Shown: in pieces, positions 44,968 through 53,981 of the stretch
Position numbering within the stretch: the first letter of the stretch is position 1
Layout of the letters: every line of letters begins with the position of its first letter
From: Azospirillum halopraeferens DSM 3675
GTDB taxonomy: Bacteria; Pseudomonadota; Alphaproteobacteria; Azospirillales; Azospirillaceae
Assembly (NCBI RefSeq): GCF_000429625.1
Contig: NZ_AUCF01000026.1
Span: 42,706 to 106,705 of the forward strand
DNA: 64,000 bases
Direction: 5' to 3'
The notes under the pieces: generated by a model
Database searches by the model: none
Told to the model about the DNA's origin: nothing
The model's input: only the letters and a program-made list of their open reading frames with translations
Made by a program: the position numbers and the translations under genes

Positions 44968-45004
44968 TGATACCAACGGCACCCTTCAGGTGCCGTTGGT
45001 ATCA
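44968..45004 (-). terminator. Perfect 16-base stem at the end of the Atu4866-family gene
   Basis: TGATACCAACGGCACC (44968-44983) pairs exactly with 44989-45004 around CTTCA. One arm reaches the stop codon of the minus-strand gene. It is likely a terminator or a dispersed palindromic repeat. Confidence 0.55.
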
Positions 45005-45340
45005 TTCCCGGCGGCGCAGGATCATGCCGCCGTGATGGAGCACGCCGTCGATGAACGTCCCGTCGGCGGTGAAGCCCGTGTCGTCCCAATAGTCGATGTG
45101 ATCTCCGCGGACCTCGTAGCGCCCCCGGTAGGCGCTTTCGCGGTCCCCGCGGGCCTCGTCGTAGCGGCCGTTCGGCAGCAGGTTGTGCCGGACGTGGCCG
45201 TCGTCGGTGACCCACATCCCCACATAGGGGTGGTCCTGACGTGCGGCGGCGGGATCGTTCATGGCGGCGGGGCCTTCCGTCGGGATGATGAGCGCGGCGC
45301 CGACGGCAATGGCCAGCGCAAGGTGTCGGACGGGGGTCAT
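45002..45340 (-). CDS. Exported Atu4866-family small protein
   Basis: A 112-residue protein with a Sec signal (MTPVRHLALAIAVGAALII). The mature part has the Atu4866 domain: YVGMWVTDDGHVRHNLLPNG, YRGRYEVRGDHIDYWDD and GTFIDGVLHHGGM appear in order. The family is a small beta-barrel-like fold often found beside short-chain dehydrogenases and CMD proteins, with unknown function. Its ATG overlaps the CMD stop by four bases. Its final codons are inside a perfect hairpin. Confidence 0.82.
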   Translation of the reverse strand: MTPVRHLALAIAVGAALIIPTEGPAAMNDPAAARQDHPYVGMWVTDDGHVRHNLLPNGRYDEARGDRESAYRGRYEVRGDHIDYWDDTGFTADGTFIDGVLHHGGMILRRRE

Positions 45341-45852
45341 GGCGAAGGGCTCTCCGTTGCGGACGGGGCGGTCCGGCGCTCGGCGAACAGTTCCGAGAGC
45401 GCCTGGGAGGCGGAAATGGCCCGCGAGAAGCCCGATGGCACGGTGATCATGTAGACGATCTCCTTCAGCTCCTCCTCGGACACGCCGATGTTGAGGGCGT
45501 AGCCGGCGTGGACCTTCATGAACGCGGTCTGCCCGGTGGCGGCAAAGGCGGCGACCGCGGCAAGCTGCCGCGTCCGGCTGTCGAGGCCCGGCCGCGACCA
45601 GACGTCGCCCAGCGCGTACGCCCCGGTCGCGTCGGCAAGGAAGGGAAACTCCTGCCGCATGCGCTCCAGCGTCGGCTGGGGCTGTCCGTGGTTGAGGCTG
45701 CGGATCACGGCCTCGCCGCGGCCGAGCCGCTCCTCGGTCGTGTCGGCAACGGCCGGCGCGGCGGTCGCGGCGGCCAGGGGTGCGGCCAGCAGCAGGGCTG
45801 CGGCGGCACGGCGCAGGGGGGTGTGCAGGGGGATGTGCAGGGTTCCGGTCAC
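45337..45852 (-). CDS. Exported carboxymuconolactone decarboxylase-family protein
   Basis: A 171-residue protein with a signal peptide (~1-36) and an AhpD/CMD-like helical domain (RTRQLAAVAAFAATGQTAFMKVHAGYALNIGVSEEELKE region, landmarks RTRQLAAVAAFA and GVSEEELKEIV). The CxxC of AhpD is absent, so it is not a peroxidase of that type; the layout is that of gamma-carboxymuconolactone decarboxylase relatives. Secretion is unusual for a catabolic enzyme. It is coupled to the Atu4866-family gene and follows the SDR by ten bases. Confidence 0.82.
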   Translation of the reverse strand: MTGTLHIPLHTPLRRAAAALLLAAPLAAATAAPAVADTTEERLGRGEAVIRSLNHGQPQPTLERMRQEFPFLADATGAYALGDVWSRPGLDSRTRQLAAVAAFAATGQTAFMKVHAGYALNIGVSEEELKEIVYMITVPSGFSRAISASQALSELFAERRTAPSATESPSP

Positions 45853-45862
45853 GCCGGCCTCC

Positions 45863-46588
45863 TCAGGTGGCAGCGGTGGGGCGGACGACGATCTCGTTCA
45901 CGTCGACGTCGTCGGGCTGTTCGATGGCGAAGCGCACGGCGCGGGCGATGGCGTCCGGTTTGAGCGCGACGGCGCGGTAGGTCTTCATCGCCTCGGCGGC
46001 GACCGGGTCGGTGATGGTGTTCGCCAGGTCGCTTTCCACCACGCCGGGGTGGATGCAGGTGACGCGCAGGTTCCTGTGCTCCTGCCGCAGCCCGTCGGAG
46101 ATCGCGCGCACGGCGAACTTGGTGGCGCAATAGACGGCGGCGGTCGGCGACACGGCCAGCGCTCCGATCGAGGCGATGTTGATGATGTGGCCGGACCCGC
46201 GCGCCGTCATCTCCGGCAGGACGGCGGCGATGCCGTAGAGCACGCCCTTGATGTTCACGTCGATCATCCGCTCCCACTCCTCGACCTTCATCGAGGCCAT
46301 GAGCGACAGCGGCATCACCCCGGCGTTGTTGACGATGGCGTCGACGCGCCCCCGGGCGGCACGGGCGGCGTCGGCGAAGGCGGCGACGCTCCTGCGATCG
46401 GTCACGTCGAGCGGGTGCACGAGCGCCGTCCCGCCGGCCCGGTTCAGCTCCCCGGCGAGCGCCTCCAGATGCTCGACGCGCCGGGCGCCCAGCACCACCG
46501 TCGCGCCGGCCGCCGCCAGCTCCCGGGCGATGCCGGCGCCGATGCCGCCGGAGGCGCCGGTGATGAGAATGGTTTTGTCGATGGTCAT
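45863..46588 (-). CDS. Short-chain dehydrogenase/reductase
   Basis: A 241-residue classical SDR. Cofactor motif GASGGIGAGIA, NNAGVM, and the catalytic Ser with Y-x-x-x-K in AAVYCATKFAVRAI. The Arg after the second beta strand (GARRVEH) favours NADP. GAGGA precedes ATG 46588. It is the first gene of the SDR-CMD-Atu4866 set, a grouping seen in other bacteria, with unknown substrate. The LysR gene at 47147 may be its regulator. Confidence 0.9.
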   Translation of the reverse strand: MTIDKTILITGASGGIGAGIARELAAAGATVVLGARRVEHLEALAGELNRAGGTALVHPLDVTDRRSVAAFADAARAARGRVDAIVNNAGVMPLSLMASMKVEEWERMIDVNIKGVLYGIAAVLPEMTARGSGHIINIASIGALAVSPTAAVYCATKFAVRAISDGLRQEHRNLRVTCIHPGVVESDLANTITDPVAAEAMKTYRAVALKPDAIARAVRFAIEQPDDVDVNEIVVRPTAAT

Positions 46589-46727
46589 GATCCGGTCCTC
46601 TGTGGTGACGCCACGCGATGGCGTCTCCGGAAGATGGCCGGTTGGCATTGTTCCGATAAGACGATGACCGATTACCGGTTTGGCAACATGTGCTAAACAA
46701 TCGCGGAGGGGCGGTGCCGCGGTCCGC

Positions 46728-47006
46728 TCATGGACGCCGGTGGCGCGTGGCGCGCCACACCGACCGGAGCAGCGCGACGGCCCCGCCGGCTGCCGCCAAC
46801 AGCACCCCGAGGGCGGCGAGAAGCAGCCCGAAGGCGAAGGCCGGCGGCATTTCGCCCGGCAACCGGCCCTCGTCGTCCAGCATCTCGACCGGGAAGACCA
46901 GGACGCTGCCGGCAATTGCCAGTCCGGCGAGGATCAGAATCCCACAGAACGCGGTGAAAACCCGGCGAAATCGGTTGGTGCGTTTCAGGTGCGCGGTCGC
47001 GGTCAT
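46728..47006 (-). CDS. Small membrane protein of unknown function
   Basis: A 92-residue protein with two predicted membrane helices (ILILAGLAIAGSVLVFPV and FAFGLLLAALGVLLAAAGG) separated by an acidic loop (EMLDDEGRLPGEM). No family is recognised. It is divergent from the LysR gene at 47147 and shares its promoter region, so it may be controlled by it. Confidence 0.6.
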   Translation of the reverse strand: MTATAHLKRTNRFRRVFTAFCGILILAGLAIAGSVLVFPVEMLDDEGRLPGEMPPAFAFGLLLAALGVLLAAAGGAVALLRSVWRATRHRRP

Positions 47007-47146
47007 GGCGATGCCTCCGGCTGCCGGCGCCCCCCGGATGGCGGAGAGCGGTGTCGATCACGGTGTCTGCACCCGTCCCGTATTTGTCAAATCCCGGATT
47101 GACGGTCACGGTGGAGCCCGGCTATCCGGGACATCGGGGGTTGCCG

Positions 47147-48076
47147 ATGGAACCTGATCTCAACGCGCTGGCCGTGTTCGTCCTGGTGGCCGAGGAGCGG
47201 AGTTTCCGCGCGGCGGCCGACCGGTTGGGGGTGACCCGGTCCGCCGTCAGCCAGACGGTGCGCCGGCTGGAGGAGGGCATGGGCATCGCGCTGGTCCTGC
47301 GCACCACGCGCAGCGTCAGCCTGACCGAGGCCGGCGAACGGCTGTTCGCCGAGATCGCGCCGGCCGTCGCCGACATGCGCGCGGCGGTCGACCGGACCGA
47401 GGCGCTGAAGGGGCGTCCGCGCGGCCGGCTGCGGCTCGCCGTGTCGTCGATCGCCGACCGGTTCCTTGCCGGCCCGTTTCTCGCGGCCTTCGCCGGCAAG
47501 CATCCCGAGGTGGACCTGGACATCACCGTGACCGACGACACGTTCGACATCGTGGCGGAGGGCTACGACGCGGGCGTGCGCCTGGGTGAGGTGATCGAGC
47601 AGGACATGATCGCCGTACCCGTGGCGGGGGACGAGCGGCAACTGGCGGTCTGCGCACCGTCCTATCGCGACCGTTTCGGGGTGCCGTCGCACCCGGCGGA
47701 CCTGGCGTCCCACGCCTGCATCGGCTGGCGCCCGGCGCCGGGGGTGGCCCCGTACCGCTGGGAATTCGCCGAGAACGGCAAGGAGTTCAGCGTTGCCGTG
47801 GCCCCGCGCTTCACCACCAACGACATGGCCCTGATGATCAAGCTGGCCATCGCCGGCGCCGGCATCACCTTCGGTATGGAGGAGAGCTTTCGCCCGGCCA
47901 TCGCCCGGGGGGACCTGGTGCCGATCCTGGAGGAGTTCTGCCCGTTCTTCGCCGGCTTCTATCTCTACTACCCCGGGCGCAGGAACCTCGCGCCGAAGCT
48001 GCGCGCCCTGATCGAGCACCTGCAACAGCACCGGGCGTCGCCCGGGGGCGTGGTGACGCCGGCCCGGCCGGCGTAG
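47147..48076 (+). CDS. LysR-family transcriptional regulator
   Basis: A 309-residue regulator with the standard HTH (VLVAEERSFRAAADRL, SAVSQTVRRLEEGMGIALV) and a full inducer-binding domain (RLRLAVSSIADRF, GYDAGVRLGEVIEQDMIAVPV). The latter pattern is typical of LysR proteins beside SDR genes. It is divergent from a small membrane protein and upstream of the SDR-CMD-Atu4866 genes. ATG 47147 lines up with family starts. Confidence 0.88.
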   Translation: MEPDLNALAVFVLVAEERSFRAAADRLGVTRSAVSQTVRRLEEGMGIALVLRTTRSVSLTEAGERLFAEIAPAVADMRAAVDRTEALKGRPRGRLRLAVSSIADRFLAGPFLAAFAGKHPEVDLDITVTDDTFDIVAEGYDAGVRLGEVIEQDMIAVPVAGDERQLAVCAPSYRDRFGVPSHPADLASHACIGWRPAPGVAPYRWEFAENGKEFSVAVAPRFTTNDMALMIKLAIAGAGITFGMEESFRPAIARGDLVPILEEFCPFFAGFYLYYPGRRNLAPKLRALIEHLQQHRASPGGVVTPARPA

Positions 48077-48356
48077 GCATACCGCGCAACCCGTACGCTG
48101 TGCCGGGATCGGTCCATCCCGCGATCCACACTCCGGTCGGTCATGTCAGCCGGTTCGCCGTCGGCCGTGACGGGTTGCGGCGGGAACATCCTCGGTCGGT
48201 TCGGCGGGTTTGCGGCCGTTCCCGGCGGTCGCGCTCCGGCTTGCGGCGCCGGCCGGCCGACGGCTGCACCGCGGCCCGTTCCCGGTTGAGCGCGAGCAGG
48301 CGCCGTCGCCGAGGTGGGCGACGGCCTCTGCAAGGTTGGTGATGCCTCAAGCCGAA

Positions 48357-48373
48357 GGACCTTCGAGAGGTCC
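48357..48373 (-). terminator. Small hairpin after the BKACE gene
   Basis: GGACCT (48357-48362) and AGGTCC (48368-48373) form a six-base stem with a five-base loop, 13 bases past the BKACE stop. The rest of 48077-48356 shows no gene or other element I can support. Confidence 0.35.
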
Positions 48374-48386
48374 GGTACGGTTCGGT

Positions 48387-49316
48387 TCAGTACGCCACCC
48401 GGTCGCCGCCCTTGAGCTTCAGGATGTCGCGGGCTTCCGCGGGCGTGGCGGTCGACAGGCCCAGCCCTTCGATGATGCCCCGCACCTTGACCACCTGCTC
48501 GGCGTTGGTCCTGGCCAGTTGTCCGGGACCGAGCCAGATCGAATCCTCCAGGCCGACGCGCACGTTGCCGCCCATCGCCGCGGCCTGGGCGGCGATGCGC
48601 ATCTGGCTGGCGCCCGCCCCCAGCACCGACCATGAGTATTGGTCGCCGAACAGCCGGTCCGCGGTGCGCTTCATGTGGAGCACGTCTTCCGGATGTGACC
48701 CGATCCCACCCAGGATACCGAACACGCTCTGCACGAAGAAGGGAGGATGGATGATCTTGCGGTCAGCGAAATGAGCAAGGGTATAGAGGTGGCCGATATC
48801 GTAGCATTCGACCTCGAAGCGCGTCCCGTTCTCGGCGCAGGTCGTCAGAATATATTCGATGTCGGCAAAGGTGTTCCTGAAGACGCGGTCCCGTGAGCCT
48901 TCGAGATAGGGCCGCTCCCAATCGTGCCTGAACTCCTTGAAGCGGGTGAGCATCGGGTAAAGCCCGAAATTCATCGACCCCATGTTGAGCGACGCGACCT
49001 CCGGCTTGAAGGTCGCGACCGGTCTCAGGCGCTCTTCGGCGGTCATGGTGGCGGCGCCGCCCGTGGTGATGTTCACCACGCAGTCCGACCGCTGTTTGAT
49101 CACCCGGAGGATCGGCTCGAACGCTTCCGGCGACTGGTCGGGCAGCCCGTTCTCCGGATTGCGCGCGTGCAGGTGGACGATCGCCGCGCCGGCCTCCGCA
49201 GCACCGATCGCGGCGTCCGCAATCTCCGCGGCGGTGATCGGAAGATGCGGCGACATGGACGGCGTGTGGATCGACCCGGTCACCGCGCAGGTGATGATCA
49301 CTTTCCCAGAGGTCAT
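48387..49316 (-). CDS. Beta-keto acid cleavage enzyme (BKACE, DUF849)
   Basis: A 309-residue zinc TIM-barrel protein of the Kce family, which condenses a beta-keto acid with acetyl-CoA to give acetoacetate and a new CoA ester. Landmarks are CAVTGSIHTPSMSPHLPIT, the zinc pair in AAIVHLHARNPENG (H-x-H), NITTGG, and SLNMGSMNFG, whose third position helps determine specificity. The C-terminal GLEDSIWLGPG holds a second metal Glu region. It ends the TTT-SDR-aldolase series. The substrate cannot be assigned. Confidence 0.9.
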   Translation of the reverse strand: MTSGKVIITCAVTGSIHTPSMSPHLPITAAEIADAAIGAAEAGAAIVHLHARNPENGLPDQSPEAFEPILRVIKQRSDCVVNITTGGAATMTAEERLRPVATFKPEVASLNMGSMNFGLYPMLTRFKEFRHDWERPYLEGSRDRVFRNTFADIEYILTTCAENGTRFEVECYDIGHLYTLAHFADRKIIHPPFFVQSVFGILGGIGSHPEDVLHMKRTADRLFGDQYSWSVLGAGASQMRIAAQAAAMGGNVRVGLEDSIWLGPGQLARTNAEQVVKVRGIIEGLGLSTATPAEARDILKLKGGDRVAY

Positions 49317-49341
49317 GGTTCGACTCCTTCCCGACGGCCGT

Positions 49342-50130
49342 TCAGGCGGTCCTCGCACCCGCGGTGGAAATGTCGGCATAGGCTTTCATGGCCGCCTGGC
49401 GCATGAACCCCTGGTCCGACGAGACGATGAAGGTCGTCGCCCCCATCTCGTGGAACCGGCGCGCATCCTCTGCGGTGGCGACCATCACCGCCACCGGTTT
49501 CCTCACCCTCCCGGCTGCGGCGATGATGGCTTCGCAGGCCCCGATGATCCCGGGTGCGTCCATGGCGGGCGCCTCCAGCGCCACCGTGAGGTCGCCGCGC
49601 CCGATGAAGACCCCGTCGAGACCGTCGGTATCCAGGATGGCATCGATCTCATCCAACGCCTCCGGATCCTCGATCATCGCGATGAAGGTGACCGCTGCGT
49701 CCTGAGCCTCGACATGGGGCCACATGCCGACGGCGCCGAAATCGCCGGCGCGGGTCGTGTTGGAAAAGCCGCGCCGCCCGCCGCGGAAACGGCAGGCCCG
49801 GGCGATCTCTCCGGCCTTCGCGGCCGAGTTGACATGCGGAACCAGGACGCCGGCGGCACCGTCGTCGAGAACGGCCAGGATCCTGGCGGCGGTTGGTTCC
49901 GCCACGCGCACGATGCCGGCAGTCCCGGACGCCCGCGCGGCCAGCAGGGCGCGGTCGATGGCGACACGGTCCCACGGCGCATGTTCCTCGTCGATGACGA
50001 CGAACTCGAAACCGATTTGGCCGAGTATCTCGACGGGATGCGTCGCGGGGGTCTTGATGAAGGTCCCGATGAGCGTCTCGCCCGCGATGAAACGTTTGCG
50101 GAAGCCCGTCGGGGCGGGTGTGGTCGACAT
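49342..50130 (-). CDS. HpcH/HpaI-family aldolase
   Basis: A 262-residue class II pyruvate-type aldolase or citrate-lyase-like barrel. Landmarks are FEFVVIDEEHAPWDR (general base His region), AGVLVPHVNSAAKA, FIAMIEDPEALDEID (metal Glu) and GVFIGRGDLTVALE (metal Asp). It cleaves 4-hydroxy-2-oxo acids to pyruvate or glyoxylate plus an aldehyde in other systems. It is 25 bases before BKACE in the same operon, suggesting joint degradation of one branched or hydroxylated acid. Confidence 0.9.
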   Translation of the reverse strand: MSTTPAPTGFRKRFIAGETLIGTFIKTPATHPVEILGQIGFEFVVIDEEHAPWDRVAIDRALLAARASGTAGIVRVAEPTAARILAVLDDGAAGVLVPHVNSAAKAGEIARACRFRGGRRGFSNTTRAGDFGAVGMWPHVEAQDAAVTFIAMIEDPEALDEIDAILDTDGLDGVFIGRGDLTVALEAPAMDAPGIIGACEAIIAAAGRVRKPVAVMVATAEDARRFHEMGATTFIVSSDQGFMRQAAMKAYADISTAGARTA

Positions 50131-50302
50131 GGTTCATCCTTTCCCGCGCGCAGGGCGCGGGCATCGTGAAACCGGAAAATCAGGGGGTGACGGCCACCAT
50201 GGCCTTCCCCGGCCTTGCCGGACGACGGCACGCCCCCGCCCGGCAGCGCGTTGACGCGCGCGTCGTAGCCGACATCGGCCGATCCGTGCGACGGTGACGA
50301 CG

Positions 50303-51055
50303 CTAACGCTGGGCGCCCATCACATCCAGGACCGCCCCGGTGACAAGCGACGCCTTGTTCGAAAGCAGCCAGACGATGGCTTCCGCCACCTCCTCCGGCA
50401 GACCGGCCCGCCCGAGGGGGGTCTGGGCGGCGAATTCCCTCACCCTGTCCGCCTGACCGGCCTTGGCATGGATCGGGGTATCGACCATGCCGGGGCGGAT
50501 GGCGTTGACACGAATGCCGTCACGCGCGACCTCGACCGCCAGACCCTTTGTCATCGTGTCAACGGCGGCCTTCGACCCCGCATAGTGGATGAAACGGCCG
50601 GGCGAACCGGTCAGTGCGCCGATCGACGATACATTGACGATGCTGCCACCTTTTCCGCCGTGCTTCGTCGACATCCGCTTGATCGCCTCACGACAGGCGA
50701 TCAGCACGCCGACCGTGTTGACCGCGAGAATGTCCATCGTCTCCCGGAACTCATACGTCTCGGCGGTGCGGTGCTTCGGCCCGTTGATGCCCGCGTTGTT
50801 GACGAGTCCGGTCGGGGGACCGAACGCCCGGTCGGTCTCGTCGAACATCCGAAGAATGTCGGCTTCCGATCCCATGTCGGCTGCAACGGCAATGGCCCTG
50901 CCGCCGGCCGCCTCGACGCCGGCGACCACATCCTCCGCCAGGTTCTTCGAACTCTTGTAGTTCACGACGACGCACGCGCCGGCGGCGCCGAGCAGACGCG
51001 CGGTCGCGGCACCGATGCCGCTGCTCGCGCCCGTTACGATTACAACGTCCTGCAT
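50303..51055 (-). CDS. Short-chain dehydrogenase/reductase
   Basis: A 250-residue classical SDR with GASSGIGAATARL, NNAGI and the catalytic set S, Y-x-x-x-K in FIHYAGSKAAVDTM. The conserved RPGMVDTPIH follows. In an operon with a beta-keto acid cleavage enzyme it plausibly oxidises a beta-hydroxy acid to the keto acid used by BKACE (inference). It is 100 bases after the SnoaL-like gene. Confidence 0.9.
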   Translation of the reverse strand: MQDVVIVTGASSGIGAATARLLGAAGACVVVNYKSSKNLAEDVVAGVEAAGGRAIAVAADMGSEADILRMFDETDRAFGPPTGLVNNAGINGPKHRTAETYEFRETMDILAVNTVGVLIACREAIKRMSTKHGGKGGSIVNVSSIGALTGSPGRFIHYAGSKAAVDTMTKGLAVEVARDGIRVNAIRPGMVDTPIHAKAGQADRVREFAAQTPLGRAGLPEEVAEAIVWLLSNKASLVTGAVLDVMGAQR

Positions 51056-51155
51056 GAGTCCTCTGCATCTTCAATTCGGGTTGGAGCGCGCGGGGGCTTG
51101 CCCGTACGGTTCACACGGCGGTGTGCCATGCTCTGCCAAAGGCGCGGGTGTCCAT

Positions 51156-51617
51156 TCAGTCTTCATCGAGCACCGGGTTGGTCGGCGGCGTACCGCCCTC
51201 GAACCACGGTTCGAACCGTCGATAGGTGACCTTCCATCCCTCGTCGGTGTTCACCAGGCGATCCGTCATGTAGGCGATCTGGATCGGCGGATGCGTCGGC
51301 AGAACGGGTTTCCCGTCGGCGGCATACAGCATCAGGACCCAGTGGCAGAGAGCCTTGTCGGGGCCTCCGTCGAACATGGCCCGGAAATTCTGGACCGAAT
51401 GCACGACCGTCCGATCCCCGCGGTCCTCCCGCCATTTGTAGAAGGCGCGGATCTTCTCGCGACCTTCATAGGCGGCCGCAGACCCCACGAAGAGTCCGTC
51501 GTCGGTGTAGTAGTCCGGGGCGTTTCGGCCCCAGTTGGTGTCGACATCATGCCAGTAGTCGATCAACAACGCATGGAGCGTTTGCGTCAGTGCAAGTCGG
51601 TTATCGTCAACACGCAT
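51156..51617 (-). CDS. SnoaL/NTF2-like protein
   Basis: A 153-residue alpha+beta cone protein of the nuclear-transport-factor-2-like superfamily. Landmarks are LLIDYWHDVDTNWG, DGLFVGSAAAYEGREKIRAFY and the C-terminal GWKVTYRRFEPWFEGG. Such proteins act as isomerases, dehydratases or accessory subunits. AGGAGA precedes ATG 51617. It lies between the TTT transporter and the SDR. No catalytic residues can be assigned. Confidence 0.8.
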   Translation of the reverse strand: MRVDDNRLALTQTLHALLIDYWHDVDTNWGRNAPDYYTDDGLFVGSAAAYEGREKIRAFYKWREDRGDRTVVHSVQNFRAMFDGGPDKALCHWVLMLYAADGKPVLPTHPPIQIAYMTDRLVNTDEGWKVTYRRFEPWFEGGTPPTNPVLDED

Positions 51618-51751
51618 CCTATTCTCCTGTTTCTTTTGTCTGTGACGGGTGGCCGGTGCGGTGTGCGCCGACGCGACCCCGGGGTGCGGTTTGAAGGGAT
51701 GATGAACCGGTGCGCCGACCGGTCTGAGGCACCGGCCCGACGCCGGATCGC

Positions 51752-53257
51752 CTAGTCCTCTTCCTGCAACTGTTGCCGTTTCCGGGCGATCGACGGAGAC
51801 AGCGCAGAGCCGACGACGATAACCGCCGCCGTGAGGAGGGCGAGCGTCAGCGGCGCGCCCAGGAACACCCCGATGTCCCCGCCGCTCAGGATGAGGCCGC
51901 GGCGAAGGTTGTCTTCCAGCATGCCGCCGAGCACCAGCCCAAGCAGCAACGGCGCCGGCTCGAACCTCAGCTTGTGCAGTCCATAGCCGATAATTCCGAA
52001 GATACCGACCAGCAGCACGTCGAACGGCTGCGAATTGATCGAGTAGATGCCGACACAGCAGATCAGCACGATCATCGGAAACAGATGACGGTAGGGCACC
52101 TTGAGGAACTTCACCCAGATGCCGATCAGAGGCAGGTTGATGATCACCAGCATGAGATTGCCGATCCACATCGAGGTGATCATGCCCCAGAAGAGGTCGG
52201 GATGCTGGCTGATCACCCGCGGCCCCGGAATGACGCCGTGCAACGTCATCGCCCCTCCGACCAGCGCCATGGTCGCCGTCGACGGCAGGCCAAGGGTGAG
52301 AAGCGGGATGAAGGTCGTCTGGGCGGCGGCGTTGTTCGCGGATTCGGGGCCCGCCACACCCTGGATGGCGCCCCTGCCGAACTCTTCTGGACGTCGGGCG
52401 ACCCACTTCTCCATAGCGTAGGACACGAACGAGGAGAGGGTTGCGCCATTTCCGGGAATGATGCCGATTACGGAACCGAGCAGCGACCCGCGGGTGATGG
52501 CGCCCGCGGATTTCCGCATGTCTTCTCGGGTCGGCAGCAAGCCCCCGACCGCGTCGCGGACGAACGGCCGCCCCTCGGGGCTATCGAGATTGCGCAGGAT
52601 CTCGGCGATGCCGAACAGGCCCATGGCGACGATGGCGACGTCGAAGCCATCGTAAAGCACGTCGCTGCCGAAGGTCAGGCGCGGCTCGCCGGTGACCGGG
52701 TTCGCGCCGACCAGCGCCATGATCACGCCGATGATCAGCATGCAAAATGCTTTGAGAAGGGAGCCGCCGGCAACCACGATGGCAAGGCTCAGACCCAGCA
52801 CCATCAAGGCGAAATAGTCGCCGGCGGTAAAGCTGAGCGCCATCTTCGAGAGCGGAATGGCGAGAGTCGCGATGACGAGCGTAGCGAAGGTTCCCGCAAT
52901 GAACGACCCGATCGCGGCGATGCCGAGCGCCTTGCCGGCCTTCCCCTGACGCGCCATCGCATGGCCATCCAGTGCCGTCACGACCGAGGAGGATTCCCCC
53001 GGCATGTTCACGAGGATCGCGGTGGTCGAACCACCATACTGTGAGCCGTAGTAGATGCCCGCGAGCATGATGAGCGCACCGGCCGGCTCGGAATTGTAGG
53101 TAAGCGGCATCAGAATGGCGATGGTCGCCAGGGGACCGATTCCCGGCAGCACGCCGATCAGGGTGCCCACGAGGCAGCCGACCAGACACAGCAGGATGTT
53201 CTGGACCGACAGCACCACGGAAAAGCCGAGGAGCAGATGATCGAAAAGGTCAGTCAC
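51752..53257 (-). CDS. tctA: Tripartite tricarboxylate transporter large membrane subunit
   Basis: A 501-residue TctA-family protein with about 12 membrane helices. Landmarks are [25 protein letters not shown] ([17 protein letters not shown]), [20 protein letters not shown] and the second inverted-repeat motif [20 protein letters not shown] with [21 protein letters not shown]. It starts at GTG 53257, overlapping tctB by eight bases. The substrate is a carboxylate delivered by the TctC protein upstream. Confidence 0.94.
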   Translation of the reverse strand: MTDLFDHLLLGFSVVLSVQNILLCLVGCLVGTLIGVLPGIGPLATIAILMPLTYNSEPAGALIMLAGIYYGSQYGGSTTAILVNMPGESSSVVTALDGHAMARQGKAGKALGIAAIGSFIAGTFATLVIATLAIPLSKMALSFTAGDYFALMVLGLSLAIVVAGGSLLKAFCMLIIGVIMALVGANPVTGEPRLTFGSDVLYDGFDVAIVAMGLFGIAEILRNLDSPEGRPFVRDAVGGLLPTREDMRKSAGAITRGSLLGSVIGIIPGNGATLSSFVSYAMEKWVARRPEEFGRGAIQGVAGPESANNAAAQTTFIPLLTLGLPSTATMALVGGAMTLHGVIPGPRVISQHPDLFWGMITSMWIGNLMLVIINLPLIGIWVKFLKVPYRHLFPMIVLICCVGIYSINSQPFDVLLVGIFGIIGYGLHKLRFEPAPLLLGLVLGGMLEDNLRRGLILSGGDIGVFLGAPLTLALLTAAVIVVGSALSPSIARKRQQLQEED

Positions 53258-53897
53258 GTCGGTTGCCCCCCACTCCCGGCAAAGCGACGTGGAGAGTTGC
53301 GGCGAGCGCCCCATAGGCGAGGTAGACGCCCCTCATCGCCACATCGAGGCCGAACGATGAGGAAACGGTGTCCTGTATGAGTTTGGGAAAGACCGGGATC
53401 GTCACGCTAAGAATATCACAGAACACAAGCAGGACCATCGCGGTCAACCCGAATGACATCGGCAGGAGTTCTCGCACGCGCATCTCGGGTGTGGCGCAAC
53501 CGGCAATGAACACGGTGAGCGGCCCGACGACCATGAGGCCAAGCTGCGGCGTCGAGACGAGGCCGAAATCTCCTCCGCGGACGAAAAAGCCGAACATCGC
53601 GATGGCGATCGCAAGAATGGCCACCGGCGCGACCGCAAACTCGACCCGCTCGGCCTCTTCGTCGCGTTGGATGAAGCCCAGGATCAGCACCACGCCGCCG
53701 GCGGCGGCCAGAATGATCGACAGGGCCGCCGGCATGGCGCCGGCCCCGAAGTCGGCGATCGTGCCGAGGTCAAGCGTGATCGCGCCACACCATACGAGAC
53801 CGGCGATGAAGACCATGACCGCGCCGCCAATCACGTTGATGCGCGCATAGCACGGGACGGTGTCCTGGCGTCGTATATCCATTGGTTCGGACGTCAT
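53250..53897 (-). CDS. tctB: Tripartite tricarboxylate transporter small membrane subunit
   Basis: A 215-residue TctB-like protein with four to five hydrophobic segments (VFIAGLVWCGAITLDLG, AALSIILAAAGGVVLILGF). The sequence is less conserved than TctA, but size and position between TctC and TctA identify it. ATG 53897 is used; an upstream extension to 53972 has no membrane-protein character. It overlaps tctA. Confidence 0.88.
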   Translation of the reverse strand: MTSEPMDIRRQDTVPCYARINVIGGAVMVFIAGLVWCGAITLDLGTIADFGAGAMPAALSIILAAAGGVVLILGFIQRDEEAERVEFAVAPVAILAIAIAMFGFFVRGGDFGLVSTPQLGLMVVGPLTVFIAGCATPEMRVRELLPMSFGLTAMVLLVFCDILSVTIPVFPKLIQDTVSSSFGLDVAMRGVYLAYGALAATLHVALPGVGGNRRD

Positions 53898-53981
53898 ACT
53901 CGGATTCCATGTGGACGGAACGGATCCTGACCGGAACGCAATCCCCGGGCGTCCCCGGTCACGGGTCGACAATGGCGCCCG

